The position numbers were made by a program, and so were the translations under genes. Below are positions 36,962 through 44,466 of a stretch of DNA of 64,000 bases, in pieces; position 1 is the stretch's first letter; each line of letters opens with the position of its first letter. Source of the DNA: Halomonas sp. 25-S5 (GTDB lineage: Bacteria; Pseudomonadota; Gammaproteobacteria; Pseudomonadales; Halomonadaceae); the NCBI RefSeq assembly GCF_029889845.1, contig NZ_JARANV010000017.1, forward strand, positions 1-64,000. The letters run 5' to 3'. The notes under the pieces were generated by a model. It was given only the letters and a program-made list of their open reading frames with translations, was not told where the DNA came from and did no database searches.

Positions 36962-39925
36962 ATGAGCGACTTCTCTCCCGGCCAGCGCTGGATCAGTGAC
37001 GGCGAGGCCGAACTCGGCCTAGGCACCATCCTCAACGTCGACGCCCGCAGCGTCACCGTGCTCTTCGGCGCCAGTCAGGAAACCCGCACCTACAGCAGCC
37101 GCAACGCCCCCCTGACCCGGGTGGCCTTCGGCAGCGGCGACCGCATCCAGTCCGCCGAGGGCTGGCAGATGACCGTCGACGACAGCAAGGAGTTCGGCGG
37201 TCTGATCGTCTACATCGGCGAGGACGACGCCGGCGAGCTCACCGAGCTGCCCGAGTCGCGGCTTGCCGACAGCATGCAATTCGACCAGGCCCGCGACCGC
37301 CTGCTCACCGGCCAGGTCGACCGCAACGACTGGTTCGACCTGCGCTTTCGCACCCTGCACCACTTCCACCGCATCGAGCAGAACCCGGCACTCGGCCTGG
37401 CCGGCCCGCGCATCGACCTGATCCCCCACCAGCTCTATATCGCCGACGAGGTGGCCCGTCGCCACGCGCCGCGGGTGCTGTTGGCCGACGAGGTGGGGCT
37501 GGGCAAGACCATCGAGGCCGGGCTGATCCTGCATCGCCTGCTGCTCACCGGCCGCGCCGAGCGGGCGCTGATCCTGGTGCCGGCGAGCCTGACCCACCAG
37601 TGGCTGGTGGAGCTGCTGCGCCGCTTCGCCCTCGAGGTCACCCTGCTCGACGAGCAGCAGAGCGAGGCCCATGGCGACGCCAACCCCTTCGAGGCCGGCC
37701 AGCTGGTGCTGGCCAGCCAGGACTGGCTGTTCGCCACCCCCCATCGCCAGCAGCAGGCGCTGGCCTGCGACTGGGACCTGCTGATCGTCGACGAGGCCCA
37801 CCACCTGGACTGGAGCCCGGAGCAGAGCGGCCCCGGCTATGCCTGCGTGGGCCGCCTGGCCGCCCAGGTGCCCGGCATGCTGCTGCTCACCGCCACCCCG
37901 GAGCAGATGGGCCTCACCAGCCACTTCGCCCGGCTGCGCCTGCTCGATCCGGACCGCTATCACAGCCTCGCGGCCTTCCGCGAGGAGGAGGAGCACTACG
38001 TGGAGGTCGCCGAGGCGATCGACGCGCTGGAGTGCCTGCCGGGCAAGGACGCCGACCGCTCGAAGGTCGCCGCGGTGATCGCCGAACCCGACAGCCTGGC
38101 CCTGCTCGACACCCTGGCCGACCCCGAGCGCGGCGACGACCAGCGCGCCGCCGCCCGCGACCAGCTGCGCGACCAGCTGCTGGACCGCCACGGCACCGGC
38201 CGGGTGATGTTCCGCAACAGCCGCCGCCATGTGGGTGGCTTCCCGGAGCGCCGCCTGCACATCACAGAGCTCGAGGCGCCCTCGGCCTACCGCCGGGTGC
38301 TGCGCCGCCTGGCGCGCGATGAGGACTACCTCGACGAGCTGCTGATCGAGACCGGCCTCGACCATCCCGAGGTGCTGATCTACCCCGACGCCATGTACCG
38401 GGCGCTGGGCGACGACCTGCCGGGCGGCGATCCGCTCAATACCGAGCCCTGGTGGCAGTTCGACCCGCGCGTGACCTGGCTGCTGGAGCGCCTCGCCGAC
38501 GACGGCGAGGCCGGCTTCGCCGATGACAAGGTGCTGGTGATCGCCCATGACCGCGAAACCGCCCAGGGCCTGGCCGAAGGCCTGCGGGTACTCGGCGGCT
38601 ACCAGGCCCCGGTATTCCACGAGGGGCTCTCGCTGGTGGAGCGCGACCGCGCCGCGGCGGCCTTTGCCGACCCCGAGGAGGGCTGCCAGGTGCTGGTCTG
38701 CTCGGAGATCGGTTCGGAAGGGCGCAACTTCCAGTTCTGCCGCCACCTGGTGATGTTCGACCTGCCGCTGCACCCCGACCAGCTGGAACAGCGCATCGGC
38801 CGGCTCGACCGCATCGGTCAGCGCTACGCCATCGAGCTGCATGTGCCGGTGTTCGCCGGCAGCCCCGGCGAGAAGCTGCTGCGCTGGTACCACCAAGGCA
38901 TGGACGCTTTCAGTGCACCCCATGGCCTGGGCAGCGAGATCCATGCCGCCTTCGGCGACACCCTGGCCGACAGCCTGCTCGACGACGAGAGCCTCGAGGA
39001 GGTGATCGCGGAGACCCGGGCGCTGTTCGAGGCGCGACTGGCCGAGCGCGACGCCGGCCGCAACCGCCTGCTGGAGCTCAACGCCTGTCGACACGAGCGC
39101 GCCGATGCGGTCATCGAGGCGATCCGCGAGCTCGACGCCGACAAGGCCCTGACCCGCTACCTGGATCAGGCGCTGGACATCTTCGGCGTCGACAGCCAGG
39201 AGCTGGGCGGCGACATCCTGCACCTGCAGCCGAGCCCGCAGATGCTCGAGGGCCTGCCGGGGCTGGTGAAAGGCGAAGAGGGCTTCTCGACCACCTTCTC
39301 CCGCTCGCGGGCCCTGGCCCGGGACGACGTCCAGCGCCTCTCCTGGGAGCATCCGCTGTTGCGCGAGATGATGGGGCGGATCCTCGACGGCCCCATGGGC
39401 AATACCGCCCTCGCCCTGCTCAAGCACCCGGCGATTCCCGCCGGTCGCCTGATGGTCGAGCTGGTCTTCCGCACCCATTGTCCCGCGCCGAAACGCCTGC
39501 ACCTCAACCGCTTCCTGCCACCCACCGCGGTGCGTGTTCTGCTCGATGAATCCGGCGCCAACCTGACCGCCAGGATCTCCTTCACCGGCCTCTCCCGGGC
39601 GGTGCAGAAGGTCAAGAAGGCGGTGGCCCGGGACCTGATCAAGAGCCGCCAAGACCAACTGCGCGAGCTGCTCGACGGGGCCGAGGCGGAGGCCGAGCGG
39701 GAGCTGCCGAGCATCGTCGAGGCCGCCCAGGGGCGCATGCGCGCCGAGCTGGACGCCGAGCTCAGCCGCCTCGAGGCGCTCTCGCGGCTCAACCCGGCGG
39801 TGCGCGCCGACGAACTCGAGGCGCTGCGCGCCGAGCGCGCCGCCCTGGACGCGGCGATCGAGGGCACCCGGCTGCGCCTGGACGCCGTGCGGGTGATCGT
39901 CACCGTGGGGGAAGAAACGCGCTGA
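36962..39925 (+). CDS. rapA: RNA polymerase-associated ATPase RapA
   Basis: This SWI2/SNF2-family ATPase recycles RNA polymerase after transcription, notably in high salt. The 987-residue protein begins with the RapA N-terminal Tudor-like domains (FSPGQRWISDGEAELGLGTILNVD). Helicase motif I follows as LLADEVGLGKTIEAGLILHRLL (about 175-195), motif II as VDEAHH, the second RecA lobe includes IGRLDRIGQ, and a C-terminal RapA-specific domain completes it. ATG 36962 follows GAGG; upstream codons in the same frame are not family-like. Confidence 0.96.
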   Translation: MSDFSPGQRWISDGEAELGLGTILNVDARSVTVLFGASQETRTYSSRNAPLTRVAFGSGDRIQSAEGWQMTVDDSKEFGGLIVYIGEDDAGELTELPESRLADSMQFDQARDRLLTGQVDRNDWFDLRFRTLHHFHRIEQNPALGLAGPRIDLIPHQLYIADEVARRHAPRVLLADEVGLGKTIEAGLILHRLLLTGRAERALILVPASLTHQWLVELLRRFALEVTLLDEQQSEAHGDANPFEAGQLVLASQDWLFATPHRQQQALACDWDLLIVDEAHHLDWSPEQSGPGYACVGRLAAQVPGMLLLTATPEQMGLTSHFARLRLLDPDRYHSLAAFREEEEHYVEVAEAIDALECLPGKDADRSKVAAVIAEPDSLALLDTLADPERGDDQRAAARDQLRDQLLDRHGTGRVMFRNSRRHVGGFPERRLHITELEAPSAYRRVLRRLARDEDYLDELLIETGLDHPEVLIYPDAMYRALGDDLPGGDPLNTEPWWQFDPRVTWLLERLADDGEAGFADDKVLVIAHDRETAQGLAEGLRVLGGYQAPVFHEGLSLVERDRAAAAFADPEEGCQVLVCSEIGSEGRNFQFCRHLVMFDLPLHPDQLEQRIGRLDRIGQRYAIELHVPVFAGSPGEKLLRWYHQGMDAFSAPHGLGSEIHAAFGDTLADSLLDDESLEEVIAETRALFEARLAERDAGRNRLLELNACRHERADAVIEAIRELDADKALTRYLDQALDIFGVDSQELGGDILHLQPSPQMLEGLPGLVKGEEGFSTTFSRSRALARDDVQRLSWEHPLLREMMGRILDGPMGNTALALLKHPAIPAGRLMVELVFRTHCPAPKRLHLNRFLPPTAVRVLLDESGANLTARISFTGLSRAVQKVKKAVARDLIKSRQDQLRELLDGAEAEAERELPSIVEAAQGRMRAELDAELSRLEALSRLNPAVRADELEALRAERAALDAAIEGTRLRLDAVRVIVTVGEETR

Positions 39926-39998
39926 CGCCGATGAGCTGGATAACCGTCGGCCGGATCAATCGAGGGCGTAGCCGGCGTGGCTAAAGCGCCTTGAGCAG

Positions 39999-40050
39999 AT
40001 GCCCGGTGCGCTGTCGCTTACCGGGCCTACAGGAGCTTACCGGGCCTACA
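39999..40050. repeat. REP-like palindromic unit before the octamer array
   Basis: GCCCGGTGCGCTGTCGCTTACCGGGC with CTACAGG after it (40001-40033) forms a hairpin like the enterobacterial REP/BIME type. A partial copy, GCTTACCGGGCCTACAGG, follows at once (40035-40052). A close relative is at 19215-19244. Confidence 0.7.
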
Positions 40051-40060
40051 GGAGGAAGTG

Positions 40061-40129
40061 CGGCTGGGCGGCTGGGCGGCTGGGCGGCTGGGCGGCTGGG
40101 CGGCTGGGCGGCTGGGCGGCTGGGCGGCT
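40061..40129. repeat. Octanucleotide tandem array, 8 copies of CGGCTGGG
   Basis: Eight perfect copies of CGGCTGGG (40061-40124) and a partial unit run directly into the stop codon of the TIGR01777 gene (40128-40130). It is the third 8-bp array in the window and lies between the convergent 3' ends of rapA and that gene. Confidence 0.96.
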
Positions 40130-41033
40130 AGCCCAGAATATCGCTCAGGGCCTTCTCCAGAGTCGGGAACCGGAACTCGAAGCCCGCCTCGAGCAGCCGG
40201 GTCGGGCGCATGTCGGCGCCGGTCAGCAGCAGCCGTGACATCTCGCCGAAGGCGGTCTCCAGGGCAATGGCCGGCACCGGCATGAGGGCGGGACGCCCCA
40301 GCTGCTTGGCCAGGGTGCGGGTGAACTCGGCATTGGTGACGGGGTGGGGGGCGCTAGCGTTGAAGGGGCCCTCCAGGTCATCGCGTTCGAGCAGGAAGAG
40401 GATCGCGCCGACCAGGTCCTCGCGGTGGATCCAGGGCATGAACTGCTTGCCGTCGCCGAAGCGACCGCCCAGCCCCAGCTTGAAGGGCGGCAGCATCTTC
40501 TGCAGGCTGCCGCCGCCGGCATCGAGCACCAGGCCGATGCGCAACAGGGCCACGCGGACGCCGAAGTCCGCCGCCTCCCGGGCGGTGTCCTCCCAGCGCT
40601 TGCAGAGGCGGTGGGCGAACTCGTCGTGGGGCGGTGTCTGTTCGGTAACCTCGCGATCGCCCTGGTCGCCGTAGTAGCCCATCGCCGAGGCCGAGACCAT
40701 CAGCCGCGGCATCCGGCCCTGGCTGGCCTGGAGCTGCTCGCAGAGCATCACCAGGTCCCCAGTGATGTTGACCCGGGAATCGATCAGGCGCTTCTTCTGG
40801 TCATCGCTCCAGCGGCGGGCGGCGATCGATTCGCCGGCCAGGTTGACGATGGCGTCCGGCGGCGTGTCGACGAAGTCCAGCACCGAACGGCGGATATCGC
40901 TGCCCTCCGGCAGGCGGTCGCGCACCTGCTCCGGCTCGCGTGACACCACCAGCAGGCGATGCCCGGCCTCCTTCAATCGCCGGCACAGCCGCTGCCCGAC
41001 GAAACCACTGCCGCCCGTGATCAGCACTCGCAT
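40128..41033 (-). CDS. yfcH: TIGR01777 family NAD(P)-binding epimerase-like protein
   Basis: This extended SDR protein of 301 residues has N-terminal MRVLITGGSGFVGQRLCRRL (GxxGxxG), VNLAGESIAARRW and SASAMGYYGD (family active-site region). The DUF1731 C-terminal domain is NASAPHPVTNAEFTRTLAK...RPTRLLEAGFEFRFPTLEKAL. Homologues include E. coli YfcH and plant SULA; the substrate is unknown. It is divergent from the photolyase cluster and shares the gap that contains the direct-repeat operator candidate, so it may be part of the same regulon, as it is often found near photolyase genes. Confidence 0.9.
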   Translation of the reverse strand: MRVLITGGSGFVGQRLCRRLKEAGHRLLVVSREPEQVRDRLPEGSDIRRSVLDFVDTPPDAIVNLAGESIAARRWSDDQKKRLIDSRVNITGDLVMLCEQLQASQGRMPRLMVSASAMGYYGDQGDREVTEQTPPHDEFAHRLCKRWEDTAREAADFGVRVALLRIGLVLDAGGGSLQKMLPPFKLGLGGRFGDGKQFMPWIHREDLVGAILFLLERDDLEGPFNASAPHPVTNAEFTRTLAKQLGRPALMPVPAIALETAFGEMSRLLLTGADMRPTRLLEAGFEFRFPTLEKALSDILG

Positions 41034-41074
41034 CCGGAATCCCTCCCCATGCCATTAAGACAAGCCACCGTGAG

Positions 41075-41092
41075 TTATACAGCCGTTGTACA
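41075..41092. promoter_or_regulatory. Candidate LitR/CarH-type operator: 11-bp direct repeats
   Basis: TTATACA (41075-41081) and TTGTACA (41086-41092) repeat at 11-bp spacing in the divergent gap between yfcH and the cbiX-litR-phrB cluster. MerR-family LitR/CarH photoreceptors bind direct repeats of TTGTACA-like sequence at one-turn spacing. The regulator encoded at 41628 is the obvious candidate ligand; the link is inferred. Confidence 0.55.
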
Positions 41093-41132
41093 CTTCTGCT
41101 AGTCTAGCGATGAACGCCGTTGACTGCACGAG

Positions 41133-41228
41133 ATGACCATGCCCCAGCCTCCCGTTTCCACCGCCATCATCGGCGCCGGCATCGCCGGCCTCGCCTGCGG
41201 GCAGGCCCTGGCGGCCGACGCCCCCTGA
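41133..41228 (+). pseudogene. Truncated FAD/NAD(P)-binding oxidoreductase remnant
   Basis: An ATG-initiated frame of 31 codons encodes the start of a Rossmann-fold flavoprotein, TAIIGAGIAGLACGQALAAD (GxGxxG motif), and then stops at TGA. Only the first beta-alpha unit is left, so no functional enzyme can be made. Renalase-like FAD proteins are common partners of photolyase clusters, which suggests an internal deletion fused this N-terminus to the DNA just before cbiX. It could still be translated as a short upstream peptide affecting cbiX, 22 bases downstream. Confidence 0.7.
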
Positions 41229-41250
41229 CCTATCGCGACTGGAGACTTCC

Positions 41251-41631
41251 ATGTCCTATGCCCTGATCCTGCTCGCCCACGGCTCCAGCGACCCGCACTG
41301 GCGAGCCCCCTTCGAACACTTCGCCGAGGCCCTCACCGGCCGCCTTGAGACCCCGCTGCGCCTGGCCTACATGGAGCTCAGCGAGCCGTCGCTCGAGTCC
41401 ACCGTGGCCGAGCTCGCCGAGGCGGGCGTCGAACGCGCCGAGATCCTGCCGCTGTTCTTCGCCGCCGGCCGCCACCTGCGCCGCGACGTGCCCGGCCAGG
41501 TCGAGGCCCTGACCGCCACCCACCCGGCCATCGAGCTGACGCTTCTGCCCCCGGTGGGCGAGCATCCCGCCTTCGTCGAAGCCCTGGCGGCGGTGGTCGC
41601 CGAGCAGGCAGGGGAGTCGGTACGCTCATGA
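41251..41631 (+). CDS. CbiX-type sirohydrochlorin chelatase-like protein
   Basis: The 126 residues match the short CbiX form, with ALILLAHGSSDPHWRAPFE (metal-site His) near the start and ILPLFFAAGRHLRRDVPGQ in the middle. CbiX-S enzymes insert Co2+ or Fe2+ into sirohydrochlorin, for cobalamin or siroheme. Its presence right before a LitR/CarH-type regulator gene is striking, because many of those use cobalamin as chromophore. It overlaps that gene by 4 bases. GGAG lies 6 bases before the ATG. Confidence 0.88.
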   Translation: MSYALILLAHGSSDPHWRAPFEHFAEALTGRLETPLRLAYMELSEPSLESTVAELAEAGVERAEILPLFFAAGRHLRRDVPGQVEALTATHPAIELTLLPPVGEHPAFVEALAAVVAEQAGESVRS

Positions 41632-42542
41632 CTGACCCGGCAAGGAGCCCGGCCGACACGCCGCTCTACCCGATCCGCGAGGTCTCCCGGCTGACCGGGG
41701 TGAACTCCGTCACCTTGCGCGCCTGGGAGCGTCGCTACGGCCTGATCAAGCCGCAACGGACTCCCAAGGGTCACCGCCTCTATGCCCGCGAGGACATCGA
41801 GCGCGTCGAGCGCATCCTGCAGTGGCTCAATCGCGGGGTGCCAGTCAGCCAGGTCCGCGAGCTGCTCGACCAGCCGGAAACCGCGGAGACCCCGGCGCCG
41901 GCGGCCGGCGACTGGCCCGGCCAGCGTCGCCTGCTGGTCAGCGCCGTGCAGGCCCTGGACCTGACGCGCCTGGAGGAGCTGTTCAACCAGTCGCTGGCGC
42001 TCTATCCGGTGCCGACCTGCCTGGCCGAGCTCTGGCAGCCGGTGGTCCGCCAGCTCGAGGAGGGCTGGGGCGAGCAGCTCGGCGATACGCTGCAGCGCCG
42101 TACCCTCGAGACCTTCCTGCGCACCCGCATCGGCACCCGGCTGCTGCATGCCAACCGGCTGGGCAAGGGCCCGACGCTGCTGGTCGCGCCCCTGCCCGAT
42201 GACCCCGCCCCGCTGTGGGTGCTGCTCACGGCCCTGGCCGCCAGCGACCGCGGCTATCGGGTGCACCTCTTCGATGCCCCGCTGCCCTGCAGCGAACTGC
42301 CGCTGGCGGTGGAACGCTTCCAGGCGGCGGCCCTGCTGCTGGCCAGCGGCAAGGCCGAGAAGGCCGAGCTGGTGAGGCGCCAGCTGCCGCGCCTGGCCGA
42401 GCAGCTCGAGGTGCCGCTGATGGCCTGTGGCCCCATGGCCCGCATCCGCGAGGCCGACCTGGAGGAGACCCGGGTGGAGCTGCTGGGCGATGACCTCGGC
42501 GAGGCCATGGAGCGCCTCCAGGCCCGCCTTCCCATCCGCTGA
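41628..42542 (+). CDS. MerR-family regulator, LitR/CarH-like without B12 motif
   Basis: An N-terminal MerR winged helix (PIREVSRLTGVNSVTLRAWERRYGLIKPQRTPKGHRLYAREDIERV, about 14-60) is followed by a B12-binding-type helical bundle and a Rossmann-like domain. The cobalamin motif DxHxxG is replaced by the PLPDDPAPLW segment, and the helical-domain Trp/Glu/His cap is not seen. The protein therefore resembles the class of LitR proteins that lack their own chromophore site. It is translationally coupled to cbiX and 13 bases ahead of phrB, so autoregulation of the cluster is likely. Confidence 0.82.
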   Translation: MTDPARSPADTPLYPIREVSRLTGVNSVTLRAWERRYGLIKPQRTPKGHRLYAREDIERVERILQWLNRGVPVSQVRELLDQPETAETPAPAAGDWPGQRRLLVSAVQALDLTRLEELFNQSLALYPVPTCLAELWQPVVRQLEEGWGEQLGDTLQRRTLETFLRTRIGTRLLHANRLGKGPTLLVAPLPDDPAPLWVLLTALAASDRGYRVHLFDAPLPCSELPLAVERFQAAALLLASGKAEKAELVRRQLPRLAEQLEVPLMACGPMARIREADLEETRVELLGDDLGEAMERLQARLPIR

Positions 42543-42555
42543 ACCGGAGCCACCC

Positions 42556-43974
42556 ATGACCCGCCCCGTGATCGTCTGGTTTCGCAGCGACCTGCGCATC
42601 CAGGACAACACCGCCCTGGCCGCGGCCGCCCACCAGGGCCCCGTGATCGCCGTCTTCCTGCGCAGCCTCCCCCACTGGCAACGCCACGGCCACGGCGCCA
42701 ACAAGCTCGACTTCTGGGGCCGCGGGGTGGCCGCCCTGGGCGATAGCCTGGGCGGCCTCGGCATCTCACTGCTGCACCGCGACATCGACGACTTCGGCCA
42801 GGCCCCGGCGACCCTGCTGGCCATTGCCCGCGAGACCGGCGCCGCCGCCCTGCACTTCAACCGCGAATACCCGGTAGATGAGCTCACCCGCGATGCCGCG
42901 GTGATCGAGGCCTTCGACGAGACGGGTCTCACCGCCACCGGCCACCATGACGCCGTGGCCTTCGCCCCGGGGGAGCTGCTCACCGGCAAGGGCGACTATT
43001 ACGGCGTCTTCACCCCCTTCGCCAAGGCCTGGCACCGCCAGCTGACGCCGCAACGCATCGCCCTGCACGACACCCCGCCGCCCCAGGCGCGGCTCGACAT
43101 CGCCTCCGATCCGCTGCCCGAGCTCCCCGAGCTTGCCGACACGCCCGTCGACGGCCGCCAGTGGCCGGCCGGCGAGGAGCCCGCCGCCGACCGCCTGGAG
43201 CGCTTCCTGCGCTTCCGGGGGCGCCACTACGGCGCACAGCGTGACTTCCCGGCGATCCGCGGCACCAGCGAGCTCTCGCCCTACCTGGCGCTGGGCATGA
43301 TCTCCCACCGCCAGTGCCTGCAGGCGGTGCTCGCCGAGAACGACGGCGCCCTGGCCGAGGGCGATACCGGGCTCACGGCCTGGGTCAACGAGCTGGTATG
43401 GCGGGAGTTCTACCGCCACGTGGCCGTGGGCTTCCCGCGGGTCTGCCGCCATCGCGCCTTCCAGGTGCATACCGAGGCGCTCGCCTGGCGCGACGACGAG
43501 GCCGGCTTCGCCGCCTGGTGCGAGGGGCGCACCGGCTACCCGATCGTCGATGCCGCCATGCGCCAGCTGGTGGCCACCGGCTGGATGCACAACCGGCTGC
43601 GCATGGTCACTGCCATGTTTCTCGCCAAGCACCTGCTGATCGACTGGCGCCGCGGCGAGGCCTTCTTCCTGCGCCACCTGGTGGACGGCGAGTTCTGCGC
43701 CAACAACGGCGGCTGGCAGTGGGCGGCCTCCACCGGCACGGATGCCGCCCCCTACTTCCGCATCTTCAATCCCACGACCCAGTCGACGCGCTTCGATCCC
43801 GACGGCACCTTCCTCGCCGAGTGGCTGCCGGCGCTGGCCGAGCTGCCGGCGAAGGCGCGCCACGCGCCCGCAAGCGACCTGCTCGGCGGGGTCGACTATC
43901 CGCCCCCCATCGTCGACCACCGGGCCGCTCGGGCACGCGCCCTCGAAGCCTTCAAGGCCCTGAACGCGGCATAA
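42556..43974 (+). CDS. phrB: Deoxyribodipyrimidine photolyase
   Basis: This class I CPD photolyase of 472 residues repairs UV-induced pyrimidine dimers with blue light. The N-terminal antenna domain (VIVWFRSDLRIQDNTAL) precedes the FAD domain with WVNELVWREFYRHV, MHNRLRMVTAMFLAKHLLIDWRRGE and NNGGWQWAASTGTDAAPYFRIFNP. The last motifs hold FAD contacts and the electron-transfer Trp chain. ATG 42556 follows CGGAGCC. It lies within the LitR-like cluster, consistent with light-induced expression. Confidence 0.96.
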   Translation: MTRPVIVWFRSDLRIQDNTALAAAAHQGPVIAVFLRSLPHWQRHGHGANKLDFWGRGVAALGDSLGGLGISLLHRDIDDFGQAPATLLAIARETGAAALHFNREYPVDELTRDAAVIEAFDETGLTATGHHDAVAFAPGELLTGKGDYYGVFTPFAKAWHRQLTPQRIALHDTPPPQARLDIASDPLPELPELADTPVDGRQWPAGEEPAADRLERFLRFRGRHYGAQRDFPAIRGTSELSPYLALGMISHRQCLQAVLAENDGALAEGDTGLTAWVNELVWREFYRHVAVGFPRVCRHRAFQVHTEALAWRDDEAGFAAWCEGRTGYPIVDAAMRQLVATGWMHNRLRMVTAMFLAKHLLIDWRRGEAFFLRHLVDGEFCANNGGWQWAASTGTDAAPYFRIFNPTTQSTRFDPDGTFLAEWLPALAELPAKARHAPASDLLGGVDYPPPIVDHRAARARALEAFKALNAA

Positions 43975-44001
43975 CGCCCACCTGCCACCGGAGCCCCTTT
44001 C

Positions 44002-44466
44002 ATGCGCCAGGCACCTGACCTGGAGGCCTTCTGCGCCTTCTTCAATAAACTAGACAAGACCTGTACAGAAAAGCTATACGAGGTATACACTGACGACGTC
44101 GACTTCATCGACCCGCTGCACCACATCAGGGGCCGCGAGGCGCTGGAGGCCTACTTCCGCACCCTGTACGACAACGTGACATCGTGCCGCTTCACCTTCC
44201 ACGAGACGCTGCAACGGCACGATACGGGGTTCGTTACCTGGACGATGCACCTGGTGCATCCCCGCCTCGACGGCGGACGCGGGGTGGAGGTCGAGGGCTG
44301 CTCGCACCTGCGCTTCGCACAGGACGGCCGGGTGGCCCGGCACCGCGACTACTTCGACGCCGGCGCCCTGCTCTACGAGCGACTGCCCCTGCTGGGGGGG
44401 CGCGATACGCCTGGTGAAGCGACAAATGGCCCGTTGACGGCCACCGAGAACGGGGAGAGACCATGA
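44002..44466 (+). CDS. NTF2-like (SnoaL-fold) protein
   Basis: This 154-residue protein of the nuclear transport factor 2 superfamily contains FCAFFNKLDK...YTDDVDFIDPLHHIRGREALEAYF, FVTWTMHLVHPRL and VEGCSHLRFAQDGRVARHRDYFDAGALLYERLPLLG. Such proteins often accompany photolyase, SDR and cyclopropane-synthase genes; the role is unknown (possibly a small-molecule isomerase or hydrolase). Codons 15-30 are unusually AT-rich for this genome and contain TGTACA/TATACA motifs. It overlaps the SDR gene by 4 bases. Confidence 0.85.
   Translation: MRQAPDLEAFCAFFNKLDKTCTEKLYEVYTDDVDFIDPLHHIRGREALEAYFRTLYDNVTSCRFTFHETLQRHDTGFVTWTMHLVHPRLDGGRGVEVEGCSHLRFAQDGRVARHRDYFDAGALLYERLPLLGGRDTPGEATNGPLTATENGERP
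44062..44089. promoter_or_regulatory. TGTACA/TATACA motifs embedded in the NTF2-like gene
   Basis: TGTACA (44062-44067), TATACG (44075-44080) and TATACA (44084-44089) lie near the 5' end of the coding frame. The outer two are 22 bp apart, twice the 11-bp spacing of the 41075 operator. Rare codons (CTA, GTA, ACA) are used to form them. It may be an internal operator for the downstream lipid genes. Confidence 0.35.

Noticed and set aside
37019..39658. Minus-strand open frame opposite rapA
   Set aside because: Antisense shadow of rapA; no recognisable protein motif.
41133..41228. Functional small flavoprotein
   Set aside because: Thirty-one residues cannot form a Rossmann fold; treated as a remnant or upstream frame.
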